Below, piece by piece: positions 55,257 to 64,000 of a DNA stretch of 64,000 nt (its first letter is position 1; the number at the start of each line of letters is the position of its first letter). Where the stretch lies: NCBI GenBank assembly GCA_033807775.1, contig CM066314.1:146123429-146187428 (forward strand). The letters run 5' to 3'. Both the position numbers and the translations under genes were made by a program. This DNA is from Saussurea involucrata. Lineage: Eukaryota; Streptophyta; Magnoliopsida; Asterales; Asteraceae. The notes beneath the pieces are model-generated. The model was given only the letters and a program-made list of their open reading frames with translations, was not told where the DNA came from and did no database searches.

Positions 55257-57593
55257 CCATTTCATCATGTGTACGCACTTGTCAGTGGTGGTGGAGGGAA
55301 TGGAAGGTTCAGCAGTCTTCGCAGCATTTGAAGATTCAGCTTTGGAGTCATTCTTCACTTTGGTTAATTTCTTAACCTCAGTGGTCTTCTTACCCTTGGG
55401 GGCATTAATCTCCACCTTAGCTAATTTCTCAGCTTTAGTGGCTGTGGGGCACTTACTAGCAATATGATTTGTAAGTCCACAGTGATAACATTTCCTATAA
55501 CTAAAAGTAGCTTTAGGACCATTTGCATGCTGAGCCGTAAATTTTAAATGAGCAGGGCCAACACCAAGTATACCTTTGGCATTGGAAATGGGAGGAACAA
55601 TCAGTTCTTTGGATTTCTTACCAATAACATCTACTTTGATTCTAGGAGTAGATCGCTGAATATATCCACGCTGAATAACTCCATGGATCTTGTTCTTTGA
55701 ATTAAAGGGATGAGTCACTGAAGCTTTAGAAGCATTCAGCTTAGGTACAAAGGTACCCATCTGAGGTTTTGGATAAACAATTTTTTCTTTACCTTTAGAA
55801 GTTAAGGTAGAGATTTCCTCAGGGATAGGAGGTTTTGAAGAGGAATACTGAGAGGATGAAGTGTCAGGGATTGAGGAGACAAACATTCCAAATTTAAGCA
55901 TAGAAGGGTCAGTGGTAGGTTCTTCAGCATCAGCTTTATAACCAAGACCACGTTTGTCACTCAAAGGGATCTGAGACTTAATTATCTCAGTGATCTTTGT
56001 TGAGGATTTGTACCATCCATCAACAGTATCTTTTTAAGCTTTTAAAGAAGCATTAGCTTCTTCTCGTTCGATTTTGACTAGCTGATTTATATGAACTTGA
56101 TCTCCCAAGTCTTCTTCAATTTTAGAATGTTTTTCTATTTGAAGGTGACAGTTTTTAAGTTGTTCAGCGAGATCAATATTTTGATTTTCAACAACAGTTT
56201 TGCCATTCATGGCGTCATATAAACTCATAGTCAAGAGATCGATCTTACGAAGACTATCAGCTTCATCAATATTTGAAATATTGGTAAAGAAAGAAGGAGA
56301 TACCTTAGTAGCAGAGGTTGAAGAGGAGGGAATGTCAGAACTTGCTTCCTCATCTTCAAGTTTGGCCATGAGACAGAGATTGGCTTCATCATCATCTTTA
56401 GAGTCAGATGATTCTTCTTCGTCAGAGGCAGCCCAATCATAGTCAGCCATAAGGCCTTTGCCTTTCTTCTTAAAGCTTTTCAGCTTTGCATACCTATCTT
56501 TCAGCTTTTGATACTTTTCATCTCTAGACCTGAAGTTAGAGGATTTCTTGGAGAAAGCTGAGGTTCTAGAGACTTTCTTTGACCTGCACTCGCTAGCAAA
56601 ATGTCCTATCTTTTCACAGTTATAGCAAGTAGCAGTAGCCTTATCAACAGGAGTTGATGATCTGGGCTTGTCAGTAATAGCAAGAGGTTTCTTCTTTCTA
56701 AAAATTTTCTTTTTATTGAATCTCCTGAAATTATTAGAAAGGAGAGCCATAGATTCATCAAGATCTGAAGAGTCAGGATCTGATGAGCATTCAGAGTTAG
56801 TCTCCAACTCAGTGATAGTGATAGTAGATCGTTGAGTGGATGGTGACTCTGAGATTAAAGCAACAGGGGTGCTTTTGGAATCTTTTAGAAGATTCTTCTT
56901 AAGATGACTCGATTGCTCATGATTAAGCATCGTGCCATATAAGGTAGAAAAAGTCATTGATTTTAGATCCTTTGACAGCTTGAGACACATAGAATAATTG
57001 TCCCAGCTTTCAGGTAAACATTCTAAGAACTTTGTCAGAAGCTCAAAGTTAGAATCTTCCTTACCAACAGTTTTTAGATCTATTATTAAGCGGTTAAAAC
57101 GTTGATGTACTTCAGAGAGAGATTCATTCTTACCACAAATGAAGCTTTCATACTGTCATACCAGGTTGATCTTTCGTGAGTCCTGGACTTCAGATGTACC
57201 TTCATATTGAACACAGATTGTGTCCCACATAGATTTGGAGGTTTTCAGGTTCATGACGGAATGGTAGACTTCGTCAGGAAGAGCCATGGAAAGAATGGAT
57301 CTGGCTTTTGTGTCGAGAGCCACTTTCTTCTTATCTTCATCAGTCCACATATGTATTTCCTTTGGAACCAATCTTTCTAGAATAGCAGGTCTATTCTCAG
57401 CAACTGGTACTTCAGGATCAATTCTAACTGGGATGTATGGACCATTTTCGATGTAATTAGGAATAGTTGGGTCTACACCTTCTAAGAAGAGTATCATCCT
57501 ATTTTTTCATAGATTGAAGTTATCTCTGGAAAATCTAGGGGGTTTAGCAAGAGAACCATTATCAATGTAGTTAGTGTTTGTATTGGCAGCCAT
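55239..57593 (-). pseudogene. E3 gag, three nonsense codons
   Basis: Starts at ATG 57593 (MAANTNTNYIDNGSLAKPPR), 70 nt from the PBS, and ends MMKWVPKSN, about 785 codons in one frame. Copia Gag fold (MILFLEGVD, ALPDEVYHSVMNLKTSKSMW), a CCHC knuckle CYNCEKIGHFASEC near 56620, acidic Ser/Asp region, coiled coil, second knuckle CYHCGLTNHIASKC near 55490. Stops at 57507 (Trp to TGA), 57156 (Arg to TGA) and 56034 (TAA) are simple substitutions; the frame is otherwise kept. Domain layout equals E2 gag. Confidence 0.88.
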
Positions 57594-57662
57594 TTTCAGA
57601 AAGGGCAAGGAAGAGAAGAGATCGGTATAAGCAAGATCTTTTTTATGAGATTAAACAAATCT

Positions 57663-57674
57663 GCTCTGATACCA
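57663..57674 (-). other. E3 primer-binding site (tRNA-iMet)
   Basis: The minus strand reads TGGTATCAGAGC two bases from the LTR start at 57677. Confidence 0.92.
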
Positions 57675-57676
57675 CT

Positions 57677-57747
57677 TGTTGGTCCCGAAGGATTATACAA
57701 GTTTGTAGAAGGGGGGGATTGAATACAAACACACGATTTTTACTTTC
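57677..57747 (-). repeat. E3 5' LTR stub
   Basis: TGTTGGTCCCGAAGG..GTAGAAGGGGGGGATTGAATAC resembles the E2 LTR start. It stops at about 57747, where inverted pol sequence begins within a TTTCT shared by both partners. Confidence 0.85.
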
Positions 57748-59443
57748 TAAAGAGTTAGTCACTGGTCTACCTCAACACTCATACGCCAAAGAGTCCTTAT
57801 GTTCAGCGGGTGAAAAAGGGAAACAGACCAAAGCAAGCTTCAAGTCAAAGCAAGTCTCCTCAGTGTCATCTCCTCTACAACTTCCCCATATGGATTTGTT
57901 TGGACCTGTTAACAAACAATCCATCGCTGGAAAGAAATATACATTGGTCATAGTTGATGAATTCTCTCGCTATACCTGGGTAATGTTTCTCCGTTCTATG
58001 AGTGACACCCCTGAAGAACTCATCACTTTTTTTAGGAAAATGGAAGTCCTGAACAACATGACCGTTCGCTCAATAAGGAGTGATCATGGGACTGAATTCA
58101 AAAACAGTTCTCTTGATTCCTTCTTTGAGAGTAAGGGTATTTCTCACAACTTTTCTTCAGTGAGAACACCACAACAAAATGGAGTCGTTGAAAGAAGAAA
58201 TAGAACTATCATCGAAGCTGCACGTTCAATGCTCAACGTTTCTCACCTGCCTACTCAGTTTTGGGCAGAAGCTGTTAACACTGCTTGTTTTACGCAAAAC
58301 AGGTCGCTGATAGTCAAATGATTCAAGAAGACAGCCTATGAACGTTTTCATGGGAGAAAGCCTTCAATTAGCTTTCTTCACATCTTTGGATGTCAGTGTT
58401 TCATACTGAACAACAGAGATGCCCTTGGAAAGTTTGATCCTAAGGCTGATGATGAAATCTTTCTTGGATACTCCTTAGTTTCCAAAGCCTTCAGAGTCTT
58501 CAATCGAAGAAGTCAAACTGTTGAAGAAACTATTCATGTCACTTTTGACGAATCCCGTTCAGCAAACTCTAAACCCTCTGCTGACAATGAAGAACTGAAT
58601 CAATGGATGTTTTCACATCTTGGTGATTCAGAAGATATTCCCACTCCTCATACTCATACCGTTGAAGATGATGGTCCTACTATCATCCCAAACATGAAGA
58701 CTAGTGAAGCTGAAACATCTTGGGTCTCAGCTATTCCTTTAAACACTATGCCTGCCTCTGAACCTTCTGTCTCAGACATTCCATCTACTTCTCAGCAATC
58801 AGTTAATGAAATAATTTCTGAACCTCGTCCTCTCTTAGCTGACATACCAGAAGTCGCTGAAGCCTCTTCTTCAGCTCCTCAAGTAGTTCAGGTTGAGCCA
58901 ATGACTCATGCTCCGGCTCAGCGATGGACTATCGATCACCCTATTGAAATAATTCTTGGTGATCCAAACGCTGGTGTTCAGACTCGACGAAGTACAGGTA
59001 ATATTTGTTAACTTTATTTCTCTGATTGAACCAAAGAAAACAGATGATGCCCTCCAAGATCCGAACTGGGTCAGCGCTATGCAAGAAGAGCTGAATGAAT
59101 TCGAAAGAAACAAAGTTTGGAAGCTTGTTCCTCGTCCATCCGACAAGTCAGTGATAGGCACTAAATGGGTCTATCGAAACAAGTTGGATGAGCATGGAAC
59201 TGTAACCCGCAACAAGGCTCGACTTGTTGCTCAGGGATACAGACAAGAGGAAGGTATAGATTACGACGAAACCTTTGCTCCAGTGGCTAGACTAGAAGCC
59301 ATTCATCTTTTATTAGCCTACGTTGTACACAAAGACTTCAAAGTTTATCAGATGGATGTTAAGTCAGCGTTCCTAAATGGATAGCTGAATGAAGAAGTAT
59401 ACGTAGAACAACCTCCAGGATTCTCAGATCCTAAGCATCCAGG
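57748..59443 (+). pseudogene. Inverted E3-type pol segment (integrase to RT start), plus strand
   Basis: Reads from KELVTGLPQHSYAKES through the integrase core (HMDLFGPVNKQS, RSDHGTEFKN, GVVERRNRTI), linker and RT (KARLVAQGYRQEEGIDYDETFAP, QMDVKSAFLNG) to KHPG, where E4 begins. Lesions: stop at 58319, an 8-base loss between short repeats near 59009 that shifts frame, and Lys-to-TAG at 59382. It keeps the A run and the linker bases lost from the minus-strand E3 copy, so it was not simply copied from that damaged version. Identity of the two by eye is above 95 percent over 1.7 kb. A chance fusion frame reads from the E3 leader across the breakpoint into integrase (57578-58321). Confidence 0.85.
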
Positions 59444-59806
59444 TGTTAGGACCATAAATGTGTTACACATTAGAAAGATATATAAATAATTATATAGTTT
59501 AATTATAGAGGTTATTTAATTGTTTGTAGAAGCCATTTGTGTTAAATGGGCTTATTTGCTTAATGGGCTTAGGCCTTGTTTGTCTAAAGGCCTAAGTATA
59601 TAAGGTTAGTCTTAACCTTAGTTTTAGGTTAGCAATTGATTAGCCATTCCTAGAGATTCATTTGAGAGAAAGATAGTTGTGTTCTTCATTCTAACCTTTG
59701 TAGCTATCTTGATTTATGAATACGAGAGGGATGACAAGTTGAAATCATCAATTGTTCGTGTTATTTCTAATTGAATCGTTGTTACCTGATCAAACTGGAA
59801 CTAACA
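59444..59806 (+). repeat. E4 5' LTR
   Basis: Starts TGTTAGGACCATAAATG and ends GGAACTAACA. TATATAAGGTTAG at about 59596 is a candidate promoter TATA. Followed by the PBS. 363 bp, inserted in the RT fragment. Confidence 0.88.
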
Positions 59807-59808
59807 AT

Positions 59809-59820
59809 TGGTATCAGAGC
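59809..59820 (+). other. E4 primer-binding site (tRNA-iMet)
   Basis: TGGTATCAGAGC two bases after the LTR end. Shows E4 is on the plus strand. Confidence 0.92.
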
Positions 59821-60688
59821 AGACGGACAGATCGATTCAAAGTGCTTATATTGAATTCTGGTAAGTTCTTGACTTTTTCACGTCTGTGTTCATCTTGAAA
59901 ATTAAATTCTTTGATTCTGGTAAAATTGATCGATTTTGTTTATTGGGTTTTGTTAGTATCATTGTCATTAGTGATTCTGCAATTTTTCTCATTCCAATTC
60001 GATCGTTTGAGTAGTTTATTGAGCAAATTAAAATCAAAAGTTTTGAGCGTGTTCTTCACAAAAATCGAATTTTTATCATCAAAACTTGTTGTTTTTGCTT
60101 CCAAATCGATTGGGTCAGTGTTATTTTCGTGTTTGGTAATTGGTAGTGTTTCTAATCTTTCAGGAACATTTTTGAGCAACCCTAGTCGATTCCCAATCGA
60201 TTGGAAACCCACAACCGCAGTTCCCGGACACAGCAACCGCGGTTTCCGGATAACACCCAAGTTTCTGGATAATTGCGTATTCTTTCCGGGTACGTCCATC
60301 TTTCCGAGTACGTTCATCTTTCCGGGTACGTCAAGCTTTCCGGGTAAGTCTTTAAACTCTAATCTTTCCGGGTAATTTGTTCCGAAAACCCAAAGTTTCC
60401 GGTAAAGCATATCATCCGGAAACTCATTCCACCCGGTAAGTATTTTCATCCGGAAACTCCTATCATCCGGTAAGTTTTGTGTTCATTATTTTTCATCCGG
60501 AAACTATTGTCTTCCGGTAACTCTTTGTTATCCGGAAACTGTAGTTTGTCCGGACACCCTCATTATCCGGACTCTATCATCCGGATTCCTGTGCTAAGTC
60601 GCAGGAGGGGGGCATTTAAGTATCCTTGATACTGTTCCACTTTGAATCGAACCATCGTCTGACGATCACATCGGTGCAACCATCAAAT
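59821..60688 (+). other. E4 leader with TCCGGA/TTTCCGGGTA array
   Basis: A long untranslated leader. From about 60230 to 60600 it carries about 20 copies of CATCCGGAAACTC, TTTCCGGGTA, ATCCGGTAAG and similar, a motif array peculiar to this element and to the 39-kb LTR. Confidence 0.75.
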
Positions 60689-61282
60689 ATGTCTCGAGAT
60701 ATTCTTGGAGAATCATGTCAGGTATGTGACTCTATCCAACAAGATTTCTTGAATCAAAAGAAATCTCTTACCGAACAGGCAGATTCCTTTAAGGCCACCT
60801 CTAAAGAACAACTGCTTGAGATTAGATCTCTAACCGAAAAGCTAGATGTTCAAAAGAGAATAACTGAGAAATATAAGTCTGAAAATGCTAATCTAAAAGT
60901 CAAATGCAAAAAACTTTCATTAGGACCTAAGGACTTAAGGGCCAAGTTATCTGAACTTCAGTCTCAGTTTGATCAGTGCCTGAATGAGAAAGAAGATATT
61001 GTTTATCAATGTTCTACTCAACAAATTCAGCACAAGGAGTTTGTTAACAAAATCACCGATCTTGAAACAAAACTCCACAAAAGGGGTCAAACTGATCAAA
61101 CCATCTTTATGAATAAACCCAAAGAGTTCACATACTTTAACAAAGAATGGGGAATCGGATACGATAACCCACATTATTTGAAAAAGGGAAGATACCACAC
61201 ACCTACTTTGTATGATTTTAATTGTTATGGGTTAGATAAAAAAGTATCCGGAATATGCTATTCAATGGACTGGTCCTCTTGA
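60689..61282 (+). pseudogene. E4 gag remnant (coiled-coil region), 197 codons
   Basis: The start is ATG 60689 (MSRDILGESCQVCDSIQQDF). Mostly coiled coil (LTEQADSFKATSKEQLLEIR, LTEKLDVQKRITEKYKSEN), then KPKEFTYFNKEWGIGYDNPHYL, the block also present in the C-terminal half of E1 gag (3916-2732). The N-terminal Gag fold and CCHC knuckle are absent, and sequence after TPTLYDFN diverges quickly to a stop. Protease, integrase, RT and RNase H do not follow; the next coding region is env-like. So E4 is an internal-deletion, non-autonomous derivative. Confidence 0.7.
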
Positions 61283-61312
61283 ACCTGAAAAGGAAGAGAG
61301 TGTTCATGTGTT

Positions 61313-61571
61313 CAGGGGGAGCATGAACCGGTTTCAGGTAAGTTTTCTCAACTGTTGAGGGGGAGCATCTCACACATTTTTTTTAACTGCTGAAAAGATT
61401 TTTTTGTGTGGATACTCCCGTATGCATTTCAACTTATGTTCATCATTTGAGGGGGAGTGACACAGCGTTTTTCTTTAAATGTCCAAAAGGTTTTTTTTTG
61501 TGTGGCAGACTCTCCATTGCACTGTCCGAGGGGGAGCAAGTTTTTCCCCATGCTAAGTTTAAGGGGGAGCG
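61313..61571 (+). repeat. Five GAGGGGGAGC polypurine tracts
   Basis: CAGGGGGAGC (61313), GAGGGGGAGC (61357), GAGGGGGAG (61449), GAGGGGGAGC (61528) and AAGGGGGAGC (61560) in 260 bp. Multiple PPT copies before the env-like gene are a described Sirevirus feature. No coding region here. Confidence 0.85.
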
Positions 61572-61748
61572 AGAGAAGGTGCGAGTTAACACAAACCAGT
61601 CCTCTGTCTGCATGAACAGGACAATTTTTTTGAAAAACCAGAGTATCCGGAAAACACAAACGAAAAACCCTAAACCTCTCTATTTCTCTCTCGCACTCGG
61701 ACTCCCTTGCAATCTACGATTATCACATTCATTTCGGTCACAAATCAG

Positions 61749-62463
61749 GTATGTACTTCAATTATTCATCTCGATATCGTTTCCATATCACTCACTCGAC
61801 ACATTGCACCAATCGACCATCAGCTTAGTCGATTTCATAGATCCGAAAACCCCCTTCGGGTTTGCACACCTCTGAGTCCACTCCAGGTCATTTAGTTGCG
61901 TCTCTATGATTCTGAGCATTGCTAGGTACTAAGTCTATGTTCTAGTTAGTGATTGGGAATGTATTATGATCGATTGTGAATTTGAATATCGTCCGGGAAC
62001 ATTCAATGTGTCCGGACACGTTCAAGATTATGGTGATGTATCCGGTAACTCTCTTCGTATTAGATTTTTTGTCCGGGTTCATTCTACACCCGGAAACCCT
62101 AGTTGTCCAGAAACCTCATGGTTTTCGGTAAGTTCGACTACCGGTTTGTTAGTGTATCCGGACTCCTCTTTGACCGGAAACCATTCTCATCCGGATTCCT
62201 TTTGTCCGGATTGCTCATTTTATCCGGAAACGTTCATCATCTCCGGTAAGCTCTGTTGTCCGGACACCTTTTGTCCGGATACTTATGTTGTCCGGGTTGT
62301 TTTCCAATTCCATATTATTATCCGGAGACCCCTGTGTTTTGCATATTCTGTACCTGTTTCATCACTGCCAGTCCTTGATTTGTCTCAATTTGAGCCTCTA
62401 ATGCAAAGGTACGCGCCGACACTTGTTCATCCGCCTCAGTTACTAACTGTGCTTCTTTTACAG
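61749..62463 (+). other. Putative 5' leader intron of the E4 env-like ORF
   Basis: Donor AATCAG|GTATGT is a full consensus; TTACTAACTG at about 62440 is a full branch-point consensus; acceptor GCTTCTTTTACAG|ATCTC ends five bases before the ATG. 715 nt. The interior (61990-62330) carries a second TCCGGA array. Splicing is inferred. Confidence 0.6.
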
Positions 62464-62468
62464 ATCTC

Positions 62469-64000
62469 ATGGCGGATCCGGAACAAGATCCTCCACAAAA
62501 CCAGGAAGAGCAACAAATTCCTCCCCAAGAGGAACTCATTGACGAGGCAGCTGATAACGCCTTGGTCAACCCTGACCATGGCACTGAATTGGAGGCCAAC
62601 AATCACCAACTGGACCCGGATCAATTCAGACCTCAACCACAACACCGAGTAATTCTGGATATCCTCATGGGTCATCCTCTCCGTGAGGCCTTAACCGCTA
62701 CAACCGACGTCCCGTTGCTGTACGTACTCCAAGTATGGTTCTCCGCACAAGTACGCACGGCCGGTAACACACAGACGATCATCGCGCAAATAGACAATCA
62801 TCCGTTCACACTTACACCGGACTCCTTCCGCTGCCTTCTATCACTTCCAGAGGCCACTGCTGGCAACCATCTACGGTACGATCCTGCCGTTAATGACGAG
62901 ACTCTATGCGCCCAAGTCCGCGCGCTAGGCTATAATTTCGCACTTCCCCGGCCATCAGCGTTCAATCGTAAGTACCTGGCCCCCATCTGGTACACCCTGT
63001 TCACAATTCTAAACAGATGTCTATCGTCCAGATGGAAAGGTATTGACCAATGCACCAGAGACTTTCTACGCCTGTTTCACGCCGTGTGCTACAACCGTCA
63101 CGTCGACTTTGCCATGATCATCTGGCGGGAAATCGTTATCGCCATTCGTCAGATCGGAGGTACCAAACAGAAGAAGTTCCTCCCATACCCGCGTTTCATT
63201 TCGCTTGCTGTGCGTCAATACATGGACGCCAATCCAGCCATACCACGCCGCCTAACCAATCCAGTATGCCCTCATCATCACTTACAGTACATGGTTATCT
63301 GCAACCCTTCAAATGCCATAGCCATGCCCATCCCTGAAGCCCTGTTAGCTCACGCCGATCCCGCTGCACCAGGGGTAGTTGCATATAGGGAAGAGATAGG
63401 GAATCCCATGGTCCAGCCAGCATCGGAGGGACCTGCCCAGGGACATAGAGCTGAGGGACGTGAGGGTCCTAGGACGAGAGGAGGAAGGGCCTGGGCAGCA
63501 GGGGCTCCCGGGCGGGGTGTGATGATCGTTCGTGGAAGGGGAACATGAGTGAGTGGTGCAGTGGAATCGCAACCCGGTTCTAGCCGACAACCCATCATTC
63601 CCATCATCCGATCGACAGGCGAAGCCGGAACATCGTCCTCTCGACCGATGCTCCACTGTGGCACCACGCCATACATAACTGAACCACCTTCACCACCCCA
63701 TCAAGTTGAGAACGTGGAATCTGACTCCACGGACTCTGATACGGACCGTACCATTCGTCTGAAACGAATCCCTCACCGTATCAGACTGAACCCAGATTTC
63801 ACCGAAGGTATTCCACTAGACTCACCTACCCATACTGATCAGCGTGCTATGGCAGATACTAGGACTGAGGGAGTAGAAGGTGTTGAGTTAGAAACTGCGA
63901 GCCGGAGAGAACTGCATTCGAAAGCGAACCAGGAAAGATTGAGCCGTAAAGATAACGAGGCTCTTGAGCGACCCCAACCGAGTGTAATCCGGGTAGCCAC
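62469..64000 (+). CDS. E4 env-like ORF (ORF3), one in-frame TGA, runs off the right edge
   Basis: Starts ATGGCGGATCCGG (MADPEQDPPQNQEEQQIPP) after an acidic Gln/Pro-rich leader. Residues about 60-300 form a domain with LLYVLQVWFSAQVRTAG, FTLTPDSFRCLLSLPEA, YLAPIWYTLFTILNRCLSSR, RHVDFAMIIWREIV and FLPYPRFISLAVRQYM, the pattern of Sirevirus env-like proteins; E2 has a similar domain. After an Arg/Gly-rich stretch (RGGRAWAAGAPGRG) a TGA at 63546 interrupts. The same frame then stays open to the end of the window through a Ser/Pro/Asp-rich region, so a single CGA-to-TGA change is likely. Higher GC than the surroundings. No signal peptide or membrane span seen in the part present. Function unknown. 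Confidence 0.75.

Noticed and set aside
57791..57860. tRNA-like element around PBS-type words
   Set aside because: No cloverleaf found; TGGTATCAGAGC sites in the window all sit at LTR borders and are primer-binding sites.

Overview
The window is plant nuclear DNA, probably from a eudicot. Asteraceae is a guess from the look of the repeats, not something the sequence proves. Evidence for a plant: LTR retrotransposons with tRNA-iMet primer-binding sites (TGGTATCAGAGC), Sirevirus-type Ty1/copia and Athila-type Ty3/gypsy proteins, foldback MITEs in TA microsatellites, a Helitron-like end, and a fragment of plastid rps11. I support only one host gene: a small RanBP2-type zinc-finger gene at 25067-25559. 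I found no rRNA, tRNA or CRISPR.

Layout. (1) 1-5967: older minus-strand Sirevirus-like element E1 (intact partial pol, broken gag, leader, PBS). Its 5' LTR (5968-6041 plus 18732-18909) is split by E2. (2) 6042-18726: complete 12.7-kb minus-strand Sirevirus E2 with 922/927-bp LTRs, PBS, gag, pol, env-like ORF, PPT and a CAATC target-site duplication. (3) 18910-31205: AT-rich intergenic DNA with MITEs, a Helitron end, plastid rps11 debris, a solo LTR, the RanBP2 zinc-finger gene and a chain of foldback elements separated by (TA)n. (4) 31211-37690: E5, a minus-strand element of the E1 LTR family with a decayed env-like ORF, split by a 1.9-kb solo LTR (34024-35902), and a truncated reverse transcriptase. 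It lies head to head with a plus-strand copy of the same RT segment (37700-39009). (5) 39010-40471: LTR-like segment. (6) 40472-49840: minus-strand Athila-type element (3' LTR, env-like ORF, integrase, RNase H, RT) carrying a complete TRIM (44222-44860) in its env-like ORF. (7) 49841-57747: LTR-like segment and minus-strand Sirevirus E3 (env-like start, pol, gag, PBS, LTR stub). (8) 57748-59443: plus-strand copy of E3-type pol, inverted relative to E3. (9) 59444-64000: plus-strand E4 (LTR, PBS, TCCGGA-rich leader, gag remnant, multiple PPT-like tracts, env-like ORF) with no protease, integrase or RT.

Three patterns stand out. First, the gag/pol junctions of E1, E2 and E3 share one design: a Trp codon followed by GTACC, a CTAAT motif that in E2 and E3 overlaps the gag stop, then an AG after which the protease frame opens. 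Removing GT..AG would join gag to pol in phase 0. Second, the env-like ORFs look like separate transcription units: E2 and E3 have a TATA box upstream, and E3 and E4 have consensus GT..AG introns in the 5' leader. Third, most LTR families here carry a family-specific palindromic motif array (CACCGA/TCGGTG in E2, TCAGCGA/TCGCTGA in E3, TCCGGA in E4 and the 39-kb LTR, TTGTCGCAAC and TCAGAACTTCTGA in E1, GCGGACGTCCGC in the 34-kb solo LTR). Two inverted duplications of copia pol (36.4-39.0 kb and 53.1-59.4 kb) could make hairpin RNA. Coordinates of LTRs, PBSs and TSDs were read by eye; family names rest on recognised protein motifs, not on a search.
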